Source: Prochlorococcus marinus str. MIT 9107 (GTDB taxonomy: Bacteria > Cyanobacteriota > Cyanobacteriia > PCC-6307 > Cyanobiaceae). From it: 64,000 bases of DNA. Each line of letters begins with the position of its first letter. Position 1 is the first letter of the stretch. Shown here piece after piece: positions 7,003 through 13,898 of the stretch. Below the pieces are notes generated by a model, which did not search any database, had not been told where the DNA came from, and worked only from the letters and a program-made list of their open reading frames with translations. The stretch spans positions 1 through 64,000 of the forward strand of contig NZ_JNAI01000007.1 in the NCBI RefSeq assembly GCF_000759855.1, given 5' to 3'. The translations under genes and the position numbers were made by a program.

Positions 7003-7803
7003 TTAATATAGGCTAAAAACTGCCTGAAAAGGACCACCGCCAAATTGGCCTACAATATTTCCAGTATTATTAGTTGGTATTATCGTCATTCCACTATTAG
7101 ATACAGTAAATTTCACTTCTAATCCCTTAGTACTATCTTCAATCACCACATGATTAGTCAGTGCTAATGCTCCAACCAAATGAGTTGCATCACAAGCTGT
7201 TGCCGTTACATAAGAACTATTAGTCAATCTTGCTGCCATAGTACCTTCAGTAAGAGTTTCACTTGCTTTTGCATCATCAGCATCATATGGATTACTGCAA
7301 CTCCCACTGAAACTTGTCAATGTTTCTGTAAAATTTTGAGCTGTACAACCAGAGGTAGAATCTGCTGTGGCATCACTATTTGAACAATATGTCGTGCTAT
7401 TTAATTGATAACTTCCCTTTAGCCCAAATGTATTAGCCATCTTCACGTATGCATGTGGATATGTTGCACTTGCGGGTCTTGTGCTAGTACCACCACTTAG
7501 AGTTGCTGCTCCTGCGGCAACATCAATTTCTATACCGTTAGTATTTGTATAAGTTGCTGTACAACTAGAACCATCGAAATCAGTCCCAGATAAAGGATTA
7601 GAAGTACAGAGTCCCATTTCTAGTATCTTGACGACATATCTATCTGGTGTTTTATAACAACCATTTGCATTAATAGATGAAGGATTTTCTAAACTACAAA
7701 CATTTGCCTCTACAGGCTCAGGCGTAAGAAAGAAAGCACTCATACATACACCAAATCCAGTAGTAAGCTTGAGAAGATAGTTTTGTGATTTAAAAGTAGT
7801 CAT
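7003..7803 (-). CDS. Secreted Thr/Ser/Asn-rich protein
   Basis: A 266-residue protein with a signal peptide (LTTGFGVCMSAFFLTP, cleavage near VEANVC) and a mature part rich in Ser, Thr, Ala and Asn with ten or more cysteines. It ends QFGGGPFQAVFSLY, with alternating residues and a terminal aromatic typical of a beta strand. It is directly upstream of nothing and 44 bp downstream of the barrel gene at 7848-8963 on the same strand, so the two are likely one operon. It could be a surface passenger or partner of that barrel. No domain is recognised. Confidence 0.65.
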   Translation of the reverse strand: MTTFKSQNYLLKLTTGFGVCMSAFFLTPEPVEANVCSLENPSSINANGCYKTPDRYVVKILEMGLCTSNPLSGTDFDGSSCTATYTNTNGIEIDVAAGAATLSGGTSTRPASATYPHAYVKMANTFGLKGSYQLNSTTYCSNSDATADSTSGCTAQNFTETLTSFSGSCSNPYDADDAKASETLTEGTMAARLTNSSYVTATACDATHLVGALALTNHVVIEDSTKGLEVKFTVSNSGMTIIPTNNTGNIVGQFGGGPFQAVFSLY

Positions 7804-7847
7804 AATTGGGTGATCAAAAATTTAGTAACTAATTAAAGAATTAAGAG

Positions 7848-8963
7848 CTATTTACTGGTTGCTCTATTTGTGAATGTTCCTGTCGATCTTTCAAGTAAAA
7901 TATCATAATTACGTTTGACTGGTTGAGTCATTTGAGTGATCATATTTTTCTTATAATTTGATCTCTCAAATTTGACTGGCTTACCGGTAATATTCATTCT
8001 TAAACCAAAAAAAGTTTCATCTGTTCCTGGCAGAGAGGTGTTTAATGTAGTAGAAGTAGCAGAAATTTCATTAGATAAATAAGCTTCAAAACTGACGTGC
8101 GGAGTAGCTTGCCAACTCACTGATCCTTCTAATCCGGAATTATCTTGAGTATGTTTATAGTCCCAATTAAAACCTCTTACAAAGAAAGCAAGTTCTGGAT
8201 TATTTGGCAATCTGTAACCTAGTTCCACATCCCATCCTGGTACTACTCTTTCTTTATATGATGTACCTTTTATAGTTACATCCTTTTCATCTGTTATTGA
8301 CATATACCAGTTATTTCTAAATTCAAAATCTTTCCAGAAATATTCTCCACCTAATCCAAGTCTGCTGTGTGCATCGCTATAATCAGTCATTCTGTAATCC
8401 CAGAACGCATTAGCTCCAACCATAGATACATTGTTAGGGCGATTTCTAATTCCTAAACCAAGATTAATGGTGGAACCATCTGCATTAGTTGCAGTAGCGA
8501 ATCTTGCCTGAGAAAATGCCAGAGTTTTTAAATCGCCTTCTTCATCTGTTGCAAGTTCGCCAAGTTTCATCAAACTATTGATTGAGAAGCTTGTATCTGA
8601 TTCTGTTCCGCTAGAAATATTTACGGAAGTCTGAGCAAGAAATGGGATTTTTTGTATCTCACCATTTGCTTTTGCATTCGTAAAATTAAATCCAGCATCA
8701 ACTAATAATCTATTAAGATCATTCGCCATGATGCTCGTATATTCATTTCCTTGCGCACCATTATTCATTAAAGGAACAAACTTAGTTGAATAGGTTGCTC
8801 CTTTAATTATATATTCATCTAATTTGTCTTTTGGCTCGTATATATCTTGCTTAATTTTAACTTGATCAAATTTGATATCTTCAAATTTGTATTCATTAGC
8901 TGATACAGAAAGAATTGATCCAGAAGCAAGTGTAGTTAAAGATAAAGCTTTAAATAATTTCAC
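7848..8963 (-). CDS. Inverse-autotransporter-like beta-barrel outer-membrane protein
   Basis: A 371-residue protein with a signal peptide (LSLTTLASGSILSVSANE). The middle reads LGLGIRNRPNNVSMVGANAF, WDYRMTDYSDAHSRLGLGGE, YFWKDFEFRNNWY, then PGWDVELGYRLPNNPELAFF and NGxxL-type strands. This is the pattern of the intimin/invasin inverse-autotransporter barrel. In intimins an extracellular passenger follows the barrel; here only about 40 residues follow, so the protein is barrel-only. The neighbouring secreted protein may be its surface partner (inference). Confidence 0.65.
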   Translation of the reverse strand: MKLFKALSLTTLASGSILSVSANEYKFEDIKFDQVKIKQDIYEPKDKLDEYIIKGATYSTKFVPLMNNGAQGNEYTSIMANDLNRLLVDAGFNFTNAKANGEIQKIPFLAQTSVNISSGTESDTSFSINSLMKLGELATDEEGDLKTLAFSQARFATATNADGSTINLGLGIRNRPNNVSMVGANAFWDYRMTDYSDAHSRLGLGGEYFWKDFEFRNNWYMSITDEKDVTIKGTSYKERVVPGWDVELGYRLPNNPELAFFVRGFNWDYKHTQDNSGLEGSVSWQATPHVSFEAYLSNEISATSTTLNTSLPGTDETFFGLRMNITGKPVKFERSNYKKNMITQMTQPVKRNYDILLERSTGTFTNRATSK

Positions 8964-9097
8964 TTAATAAAATTTTTAACTTAATTACTTATAGTTGCAA
9001 ATAATAAATAAGTAAAGTAAGTATTGATTTTTAATTACAAAAAGATATCCTCATTTAAGTTCGTTGGCGGCTATGAGCCAACAAGTAAAAGCAACAA

Positions 9098-9131
9098 AAA
9101 AGCGAGTCTGGTTAACTCTTTGCTACGACTT
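9098..9131 (-). terminator. Degenerate minus-strand terminator beside tRNA fragment 4
   Basis: On the minus strand AGCAAAGAGTTAACCAGACTCGCT is followed by a T-run. It is a mutated version of the hairpin at 13899-13930, where the stem is intact. It lies left of tRNA fragment 4. Confidence 0.5.
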
Positions 9132-9143
9132 GTTTTGATTGAG

Positions 9144-9193
9144 TCTGGACGACAGGATTAGAACCTGCGACCTAGTGCTCCCAAAGCACCCGC
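9144..9193 (-). repeat. tRNA-Pro 3' fragment 4
   Basis: tRNA-Pro 3' half with changes in acceptor and T loop ('ctggacgacaggattagaacc'), extending to CCAAAGCACCCGC. It starts a block of about 215 bp that is nearly identical to 10976-11190. Confidence 0.85.
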
Positions 9194-9290
9194 CCTCCAA
9201 TTTGAGACAGTAACCTAAATAAACAAGTCAGGCTATGGCAAGTTAGTTGCAATATCAGAGGAGTTGTGAGTCTCAAAAACAGGTCAAAGG

Positions 9291-9339
9291 TATACAAAAT
9301 TATCCATAAATATACAAATCCTCGCCCGTTTGTCGCCCG
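9291..9339. repeat. TATACAAA boxes (20-bp period) and TCGCCCG pair (11-bp period)
   Basis: TATACAAA at 9291 and 9311; TCGCCCG at 9322 and 9333. It has the same architecture as 3262-3322 with a different second repeat. A short echo of the tRNA core, CCGACCTAGTGCT, follows. Confidence 0.8.
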
Positions 9340-9380
9340 CCTCCGACCTAGTGCTTTTATTAAAGAGTAAAATATTATTG

Positions 9381-9425
9381 ATTGACAGTCGATCTAAAAT
9401 TAGAGGGATTAAACCCTCTTTTTAT
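9381..9425 (+). promoter_or_regulatory. Repeated ATTGACAGTCGATCTA leader with hairpin
   Basis: The ATTGACAGTCGATCTAAAAT box is followed by hairpin AGAGGG-ATTAAA-CCCTCT and a T-tract reaching the ATG at 9426. It acts either as terminator or attenuator, or as a structural recombination site. Gene-proximal copy for the 41-aa protein. Confidence 0.75.
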
Positions 9426-9551
9426 ATGTCTTCTTCAATAAAAGATTTCTTAGATAAATTTTTTGATTTATGTAGAGAATATCAAGAAGAAATCCCACCT
9501 CAAAAGATGGCAGAAATTTTAAGGGATTACGCTGATAGATTAGATGGATAA
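9426..9551 (+). CDS. 41-aa repeated cargo protein, copy 2
   Basis: Near-identical to 5076-5201 and 22743-22868 (MSSSIKDFLDKFFDLCREYQ; Ile replaces Met at position 5, and EEIPPQK is restored). The frame can be extended upstream to 9330, but that part is the leader hairpin. The other two copies share only the stretch from this ATG, which fixes the start. Function unknown. Confidence 0.75.
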   Translation: MSSSIKDFLDKFFDLCREYQEEIPPQKMAEILRDYADRLDG

Positions 9552-9706
9552 TTAACACCTATAGTTTCTAGATTTTTAAAAATAAATTTAATTGGTTAAC
9601 TTATAAAAACTTCATATTTTTTTGGTAATTTATACTCTTTTATTCAATAAATATTTGAGAATTTTAAATAATCATGCTATTTAATTATTCCCGACCTTAA
9701 AAAGTC

Positions 9707-9889
9707 ATGATGAAGAAAACAAAAAACACACCTCAACGTAAAACTACACTTAAGTGGAACGTTAATGGAGAACTATCTTCTATTGATATGGCAAGAATAC
9801 TTGAGGCTCTCTCAGTCAAAGAGTTAAGCCAGTGTGAGCTTGCATGTAATAGGGATGCAAAAAAATTAAATCTCGGTATGTGGTGGTAA
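9707..9889 (+). CDS. 60-aa hypothetical protein
   Basis: Basic N-terminus (KKTKNTPQRKTTLKWNV), then a helical part (IDMARILEALSVKELSQCEL) and LNLGMWW at the end. Two ATGs occur in a row; either could start it. No family recognised. It lies between two copies of the repeated leader and is probably cargo of the same module. Confidence 0.5.
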   Translation: MMKKTKNTPQRKTTLKWNVNGELSSIDMARILEALSVKELSQCELACNRDAKKLNLGMWW

Positions 9890-9945
9890 TTAGGTTAAAT
9901 TTTCAAATGTTTAGGAAGAGTTGAAGGATTAGCTACTTATTAATG

Positions 9946-9989
9946 ATTGACAGTCGATCTAAACTGAAGGGATAAAACCCTCTTTTTTA
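9946..9989 (+). promoter_or_regulatory. Repeated ATTGACAGTCGATCTA leader with hairpin
   Basis: ATTGACAGTCGATCTAAACT, hairpin AGGG-ATAAAA-CCCT, T-tract, then ATG at 9990 of a lipoprotein gene. The second leader within 600 bp. Confidence 0.75.
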
Positions 9990-10157
9990 ATGAAAAGATT
10001 ACTGCTTGTACCTTTAATCTTATTACTTTTGACTAGTTGTCAAAGCAAAAAAGATATCTGCGCTTCATGGGTAGGGGGTGTAATTAGTTATCGAGAGGCT
10101 CAGGAAAAACTAGATGTCCAAAGCCCTGGCGGTTATTGTCAGGATTACAAAGACTGA
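9990..10157 (+). CDS. Small lipoprotein
   Basis: A 55-residue protein with a lipoprotein signal (MKRLLLVPLILLLLTSC, lipobox LTSC, Cys17). The mature part is short with two more cysteines (KDICASW and GGYCQDYKD). Probably membrane-tethered in the periplasm. Its first codons match the signal peptide of the nuclease that follows 7 bp after it, so the signal sequence appears duplicated. Function unknown. Confidence 0.65.
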   Translation: MKRLLLVPLILLLLTSCQSKKDICASWVGGVISYREAQEKLDVQSPGGYCQDYKD

Positions 10158-10164
10158 ACAAGAA

Positions 10165-10560
10165 ATGAAACGCTTACTACTCCCACTACTAGCTGCTCTC
10201 GCTTTACCTGCGTCTGAATTAGCATTCGCATCATTTCCAATTGTTTTTATAAAAGACTGCTATGACGGAGATACTTGTACTACTTTAAAGGCCGAAAAGA
10301 TAAGACTGGCTTGTATAGATACTCCAGAGTTAAAAGGTTGGAAGGCGGATCCTATTCCAGCTAAAGAAGCGAGAGATTTTGTGAATAAATTAGTGGCTAA
10401 TGAGAAAGTTTCTATTAAAAGAATCACTAAAGATAAATATGGAAGAACTGTTGGTGAATTATTTAAAAACGGAGTTAATATTCAAGAACTTATCGTTGAA
10501 AAAGGATATGGGAAGATATATAAGAAATACGCCTATCAATGTGAATGGAGCAAGAAATAA
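10165..10560 (+). CDS. Secreted thermonuclease (staphylococcal nuclease family)
   Basis: A 131-residue protein: signal peptide (LLPLLAALALPASELAFA) followed by an SNase domain. Recognised signatures are DCYDGDTCTTL (metal-binding Asp), IRLACIDTPEL (catalytic Arg and Glu) and KDKYGRTVGELF (catalytic Arg). It degrades DNA or RNA outside the cytoplasm and could serve nutrient scavenging. The frame is open from 10114, but ATG at 10165 gives the normal signal peptide and fits the short gap after the lipoprotein, so it is preferred. The next gene begins 10 bp downstream. Confidence 0.85.
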   Translation: MKRLLLPLLAALALPASELAFASFPIVFIKDCYDGDTCTTLKAEKIRLACIDTPELKGWKADPIPAKEARDFVNKLVANEKVSIKRITKDKYGRTVGELFKNGVNIQELIVEKGYGKIYKKYAYQCEWSKK

Positions 10561-10570
10561 AGGGAAATAA

Positions 10571-10834
10571 ATGGATAAAGACTCTAGGAAAGTTACTGAG
10601 GAGGCATGGTTAATATGTCCTGACTGGACTGAGGTACGACGTTTTACAAAGAATAAAAAAAATAAGGATAAGTTTTTTGAGTACATGTTTGTAGATTCTG
10701 GAATTGTTGTTGGTTCTAATAGCGAAGCTCCTCCACTTATGAAAACAAGAAAAGAGATAAAAATAGAAGAAGCAAGGAAAGAATATCAACAATTAATCAC
10801 AGCAGGATGGCAAGTTACTGAGCCAAATTGGTAG
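10571..10834 (+). CDS. DUF1651 family protein, intact copy
   Basis: An 87-residue protein: AWLICPDWTEVRRFTKN, FEYMFVDSGIVVGS, PLMKTRKEIKIEEARKEYQQ, ending TAGWQVTEPNW. The conserved order W..R.F, then K.R..I..EEAR..Y..L...GW, marks the DUF1651 family of marine picocyanobacteria, of unknown function. It follows the nuclease by 10 bp on the same strand. Decayed relatives are at 4404, 6364 and 12261, and another intact type at 19985. Confidence 0.75.
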   Translation: MDKDSRKVTEEAWLICPDWTEVRRFTKNKKNKDKFFEYMFVDSGIVVGSNSEAPPLMKTRKEIKIEEARKEYQQLITAGWQVTEPNW

Positions 10835-10881
10835 TGATATTTAGCGATTAAGCCTACTAGGTATATCAAAGCTATACAAAT

Positions 10882-10900
10882 AATCGCTATTTAATCGCTA
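10882..10900. repeat. AATCGCTA pair, 11-bp period
   Basis: AATCGCTA at 10882 and 10893, after GGTATATCAAAGCTATACAA. It is almost the same as 4681-4722. Its octamer does not match the left pair of this module (TCGCCCG), suggesting a hybrid module. Confidence 0.75.
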
Positions 10901-10975
10901 TTTGAGTTTTCAAGACAAATGAGAGATAAAAAAGGCAACCTTGGGATAGCTGCCTATGAATTGGTTTTGATTGAG

Positions 10976-11023
10976 TCGGGGCGACAGGATTCGAACCTGC
11001 GACCTAGTGCTTCCAAAGCACCC
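10976..11023 (-). repeat. tRNA-Pro 3' fragment 5
   Basis: Near-perfect tRNA-Pro 3' half with one change in the anticodon loop ('cttccaaag'). The flank lacks CCA (GAG). Left of it, 10930-10955 is the minus-strand terminator-like hairpin. Confidence 0.85.
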
Positions 11024-11151
11024 GGCCTCCAATTTGAGACAGTAACCTAAATAAACAATTCAGGCTATGGCAAGTTAGTTGCAATATCAGAGAAGTTGTG
11101 AGTCTCAAAAACAGGTTAAAGGTATAAAAATTATCCATAAATATAAAATCC

Positions 11152-11169
11152 TCGCCCGTTTGTCGCCCG
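11152..11169. repeat. TCGCCCG pair, 11-bp period
   Basis: TCGCCCG at 11152 and 11163, the same as 9322-9339. It is followed by the palindromic tRNA-core copy at 11178-11198. Confidence 0.75.
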
Positions 11170-11177
11170 CCTGCGAC

Positions 11178-11198
11178 CTAGTGCTCTATGAGCACTAG
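11178..11198. repeat. Perfect palindrome CTAGTGCTC-TAT-GAGCACTAG
   Basis: Nine-base arms with a 3-base centre. The left part, CTGCGACCTAGTGCTC, equals the tRNA-Pro sequence, so one tRNA half-site was mirrored here. It may be a recombinase core site or a relic of one. Confidence 0.7.
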
Positions 11199-11222
11199 AT
11201 CATAGAATTTATAAATTTATTA

Positions 11223-11280
11223 ATTGACAGTCGATCTACAATAAGGAGCAAATGCCCCTTATTTTAGATCGAGTGTCAAT
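11223..11280. repeat. Full-length palindromic form of the repeated leader
   Basis: ATTGACAGTCGATCTA at the left is answered by TAGATCGAGTGTCAAT at the right, with an inner stem AAGG.GC/GC.CCTT. The 58-bp imperfect palindrome would fold into one long hairpin. All other leader copies keep only the left arm plus the inner hairpin. No gene starts directly behind it. Confidence 0.8.
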
Positions 11281-11355
11281 CATGTAAACAAAAAGAAATC
11301 AGCATAACTACGCATATACAACATAAATTAGATTGACTAATATTTTATTAATCGA

Positions 11356-11412
11356 ATGGAGGAATCGGAAATGATTGATAGTCCACCAGTGAATTCAATA
11401 AGATTGGCTTAA
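11356..11412 (+). CDS. Possible 18-aa peptide
   Basis: ATG at 11356 with an upstream purine-poor region; product MEESEMIDSPPVNSIRLA. It is followed by a clear terminator at 11453-11494, so a short transcript is plausible, but coding is unproven. Confidence 0.2.
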   Translation: MEESEMIDSPPVNSIRLA

Positions 11413-11452
11413 AAAACCAAGTTCCACACAACTTACTAATTATTACTAAAAG

Positions 11453-11494
11453 AAAGAGATTGTTTCCTAATGGCTGGAGTGCAATCTCTTTTAT
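11453..11494 (+). terminator. Intrinsic terminator
   Basis: AAAGAGATTG and CAATCTCTTT form the stem, followed by TTATT. It is nearly symmetrical and could serve both strands; the minus-strand gene at 11570-12064 ends 80 bp to the right and would read towards it. Confidence 0.6.
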
Positions 11495-11569
11495 TATGAA
11501 ATTAATTTATCTAGATAATCTTTTATATATTCTTTTCCAAAGAAAGTAAAAAAAAATAAAATGTATTGA

Positions 11570-12064
11570 TTACTTATTAATAAATGAAAATCGACCTAAA
11601 AAAGAGGGAATAAAACTTTCTTCCTTTTTATTTTCTTTTGTTTTTTCATTTAATTGAATTACATTATTTTTGGCAGAATCATTATTATTAAGTGCTAATT
11701 CAAAATTATTAAATATATTAATTTTTAGGCATTCCTTGAATAATTCCTTACATAAAGAAATAAAGGATAAACAAGTAATTCCTATTATTTTAAAGAGATT
11801 TAGAAATTGAATAAAAGCAGACATCAATGACTTAAATATTTCAGATACATTTTTTAAAAATGTTCCAAAAAGTTCATATATTTGAATGAAGCTTTTAAAA
11901 AGAACATCAATAAGAGTAATTATATTTCTAAAGATTAAAGTAAAATCATTAAACAATTTACTTAAAAGTACATTAATTGAATTCTCATTATCTTTGGTAA
12001 ATATTTTTACAATGCCAATCCAAATAAGAAATGAAGTTAGAAGAGTAATTAAGACTTTAATCAT
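11570..12064 (-). CDS. Hydrophobic hypothetical protein
   Basis: A 164-residue protein with an N-terminal membrane helix (LITLLTSFLIWIGIVKIF) and several later amphipathic or hydrophobic helices rich in Phe, Ile and Leu (IQIYELFGTFLKNVSEIF, IIGITCLSFISL). A polar tail follows (KTKENKKEES). It may be a membrane-associated helical protein. Overlapping + strand frames are shorter and look like shadows. No family recognised. Confidence 0.5.
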   Translation of the reverse strand: MIKVLITLLTSFLIWIGIVKIFTKDNENSINVLLSKLFNDFTLIFRNIITLIDVLFKSFIQIYELFGTFLKNVSEIFKSLMSAFIQFLNLFKIIGITCLSFISLCKELFKECLKINIFNNFELALNNNDSAKNNVIQLNEKTKENKKEESFIPSFLGRFSFINK

Positions 12065-12260
12065 TGAAGAGTATTTTTTTTAATCAGAGCAATATTTGCT
12101 ATGAATCGCAATCAAAACAATTACTCAAAAAGTAAGAGACACCAAAGATAAAATTTTTCTATCAATTGAAAATTCTATTATGCAAGTGACCTCTCTATTG
12201 CAAGTTTAAAAGCCTCTAATCGTTTAGTCACAATATTTCCAAGAGTTATGTTTAAGATAT

Positions 12261-12512
12261 ATTAATCATTTTTTAATTAATTCCAATAGATCAGAAGTAA
12301 GGCGATTTACTGAGAATAGAGATAGTGAGGATCAATTTAATAAATATGTATTTATAGACAATGGAAAGATAGTTGGATATTTAGGCAAAGAACCACCACT
12401 ATTGCAAAAAAGAGAAGAATTTAAGCTAGAGGAGGCTAGAGAAATTTGGAAAAAATTAATATCACAAGGTTGGCAAAGAACTGACCTATTTGATGAGAAA
12501 CCAAGTGACTAG
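12261..12512 (+). pseudogene. DUF1651 gene without a start codon
   Basis: An open frame reads FLINSNRSEVRRFTENR, FIDNGKIVGYLGKEPPLLQK, REEFKLEEAREIWKKLISQG, ending in a stop at 12510-12512. It is the full-length relative of the frameshifted copy at 4404 and similar to 10571. Upstream the frame stays open to 12228 but has no ATG, GTG or TTG, so the start has been lost. The coordinate 12261 marks the first homologous codons. Confidence 0.6.
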
Positions 12513-12553
12513 AGCGACATGACTCAGCAAAGTTATGTAAGGTATTGCAAATC

Positions 12554-12571
12554 CTCGCTAAAATCTCGCTC
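12554..12571. repeat. CTCGCT pair, 11-bp period
   Basis: CTCGCTA at 12554 and CTCGCTC at 12565. A matching pair (CTCGCTCA twice) is found at 16448-16466. No tRNA fragment lies just to the left, so an earlier fragment may have been deleted. Confidence 0.7.
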
Positions 12572-12578
12572 ACAAGCA

Positions 12579-12603
12579 ACCTAGTGTCTCATATTAACTA
12601 GGT
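12579..12603. repeat. Inverted repeat ACCTAGT / ACTAGGT
   Basis: Seven-base arms, 11-base centre, the same arms as 4981-5013. It is the palindromic tRNA-core copy next to a repeat pair. Confidence 0.6.
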
Positions 12604-12643
12604 CGTAAAAAGATGTTTTTCAATCTCGACAATATACTTAAAT

Positions 12644-12793
12644 TTAAGAACAAAAATGATGAAATCTTTGATCATCAACGTCTGCCATTAAATCATATTC
12701 TTTCAATTTTTTTGTAATCCTTTTATATTCAATATCATTTACAAAATTAGCTAAATATTTTTCTAAGAAATTTATATTGATTTTTAGGTTCAT
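12644..12793 (-). CDS. 49-aa hypothetical protein
   Basis: The minus-strand ATG at 12793 has a good ribosome site (aaagga). Product starts MNLKININFLEKYLANFV and ends DDQRFHHFCS. Small, charged and helical, with no family recognised. It may form a unit with the similar-sized gene at 12867-13007. Confidence 0.5.
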   Translation of the reverse strand: MNLKININFLEKYLANFVNDIEYKRITKKLKEYDLMADVDDQRFHHFCS

Positions 12794-12866
12794 TAATATC
12801 CTTTATTTATTAATAGCTATTAATTCTCCTTTTAACTTTTTATTGAATTACACTCGATTATGAAAT

Positions 12867-13007
12867 TTAATTTAGATTATTTTCAAATTCAGGTCTAATT
12901 TTAATAAGTTTTGAAATTGCTAATTCAAGCTCCTCTTCAGTATTAAAACCTAAAACATCGTAGGTCTCTAAACCTAATAAGGTATCTTCTTTTAAAGTTA
13001 TTTCCAT
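12867..13007 (-). CDS. 46-aa acidic hypothetical protein
   Basis: The product starts MEITLKEDTLLGLETYDVLG and continues FNTEEELELAISKLIKIRPE, an acidic helical protein. The sequence ahead of the ATG is A-rich without a ribosome site. The clean codon pattern supports coding, but the function is unknown. Confidence 0.5.
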   Translation of the reverse strand: MEITLKEDTLLGLETYDVLGFNTEEELELAISKLIKIRPEFENNLN

Positions 13008-13159
13008 TTTTTGTAAATTAATAACTTAATAATAGATTTTTATTATTTAAAACAAATAATTAGTTTTTGATTCAACACCTGTAAATCATTTCAAATTCTT
13101 ATTTAATTTTTTAAAACCAAAGTTAAATATCGCTAAAATTTAGTTTTAGAAAATTAGAA

Positions 13160-13408
13160 CTAGCTAATTCTCAATTTATATCCAAACTTCATCAATTGGT
13201 TATACGTCGATTTTATTTGTATAGCCTTGAGAGAAAGACGTTTCTCCGCATTCTTTTGTAAGTAAAAAAAACCTTTGTTATCTGTATTTTTCTCAATAGA
13301 CACATATTCTTTTCCTTTCTCTAAAATCCAAGGCTCTAATTGGAAATTATCATCTCCTATTTGATAATCCCATGGATAAATACCATTAGTTTGATTTTTT
13401 AGTGACAT
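13160..13408 (-). CDS. 82-aa hypothetical protein
   Basis: No signal or membrane segment. The sequence has aromatic and polar stretches (NGIYPWDYQIGDDNFQLEPW) and a C-terminal basic helix (KRLSLKAIQIKSTYNQLMKF). The length and composition look like a real small soluble protein. No family recognised. It is the leftmost of three small minus-strand genes transcribed in the same direction. Confidence 0.5.
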   Translation of the reverse strand: MSLKNQTNGIYPWDYQIGDDNFQLEPWILEKGKEYVSIEKNTDNKGFFYLQKNAEKRLSLKAIQIKSTYNQLMKFGYKLRIS

Positions 13409-13539
13409 ATTGAATACCTTAACTTCAGTAAAAGTATCCTGGTATTTTGTGATGGAATTTTTGTGTATCTACAGAGACTCTTATTATGTCGCTTTTTGAA
13501 TCTTTCACATATTTGTTATTACAGGCAAAAAAAAAGACC

Positions 13540-13692
13540 CTTGCGAGCCTGGATGATGGGGATTTCTATCATGACAAATTAAAAAGGAACAAACAACCCC
13601 ATCGATAGGTAATTTTTATCACTTACAAACACTATATATAGTGCTAGGATTTTTAAAAGGCTGGGTGATGGGGATTATCACGCTTTTATATC
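13540..13692 (+). ncRNA. Candidate structured RNA with repeated TGATGGGGAT blocks
   Basis: GGATGATGGGGATTTCTATCA (13552 on) and GGGTGATGGGGATTATCAC (13663 on) are repeated about 110 bp apart. The first GATGGGG can pair with CCCCATC at 13597-13603. Between them lies CACTATATATAGTG (13627-13640), a palindrome that contains a -10-like TATATA. This could be a leader or small RNA ending in the terminator at 13694. No known RNA family is recognised. Confidence 0.35.
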
Positions 13693-13693
13693 G

Positions 13694-13718
13694 AGGGCGA
13701 ATCTAACGCCCTTTTTTT
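13694..13718 (+). terminator. Terminator hairpin abutting the ATG at 13719
   Basis: AGGGCG-AATCTAA-CGCCCT followed by TTTTTT and directly by ATG. It has a different sequence but the same arrangement as the repeated leaders: hairpin, T-tract, start codon. Confidence 0.75.
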
Positions 13719-13832
13719 ATGGGATATTTTCAGGGGCTTTGGAATAATCAACCAAATACGGTTATTGGTTTAGGTGTAGCAACATTAGTATTGTTGGGAA
13801 TTTATATAGCATTACTCAATACTTATAAGTAA
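13719..13832 (+). CDS. 37-aa single-span membrane protein (LWNNQPNTV family)
   Basis: MGYFQGLWNNQPNTVIGLGV, then a membrane helix and LLNTYK. Closely related to 4264-4395, and the DNA is also similar over most of the length. It is found here without hli and behind a terminator-like hairpin. Function unknown. Confidence 0.65.
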   Translation: MGYFQGLWNNQPNTVIGLGVATLVLLGIYIALLNTYK

Positions 13833-13853
13833 GAAATTAAGCACCTTTTCAAA

Positions 13854-13865
13854 ATCTTCGAAGAT
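13854..13865. repeat. Palindrome ATCTTCGAAGAT
   Basis: A perfect 12-bp palindrome. Further copies are at 17518-17529 and 20247-20258, each just before a module end. The copy at 17518 also shares the preceding AAGCACCTTTT. Confidence 0.6.
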
Positions 13866-13898
13866 GCTAGCGCTCCTTTCTTATTTGAGATTGCAGAC

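Larger units (their letters stand above)
9144..9358. repeat. Long direct repeat shared with 10976-11190
   Basis: About 215 bp, covering the tRNA fragment, an anonymous spacer, TATACAAA boxes, the TCGCCCG pair and the short tRNA-core echo. It is almost the same as 10976-11190. This shows that the whole junction region was duplicated as a unit. Confidence 0.8.

Noticed and set aside
7180-7383. + strand frame inside the secreted-protein gene
   Set aside because: Antisense shadow of the Ser/Thr-rich gene; Cys/Ser/Ile-rich composition follows from the opposite strand.
9381-9425. TTGACA in the repeated leader as a -35 promoter box
   Set aside because: No convincing -10 box at 16-18 bp, and the hairpin occupies that place. 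In this group -35 boxes are weak. Kept only as a possibility.
10114-10164. Upstream start for the nuclease
   Set aside because: Would place 17 residues ahead of the signal peptide and overlap the lipoprotein gene; ATG at 10165 fits better.
12248-12266. ATG at 12248 as start of the DUF1651 gene at 12261
   Set aside because: It is in another frame (it reads MFKIY then stops), so the gene has no standard start.
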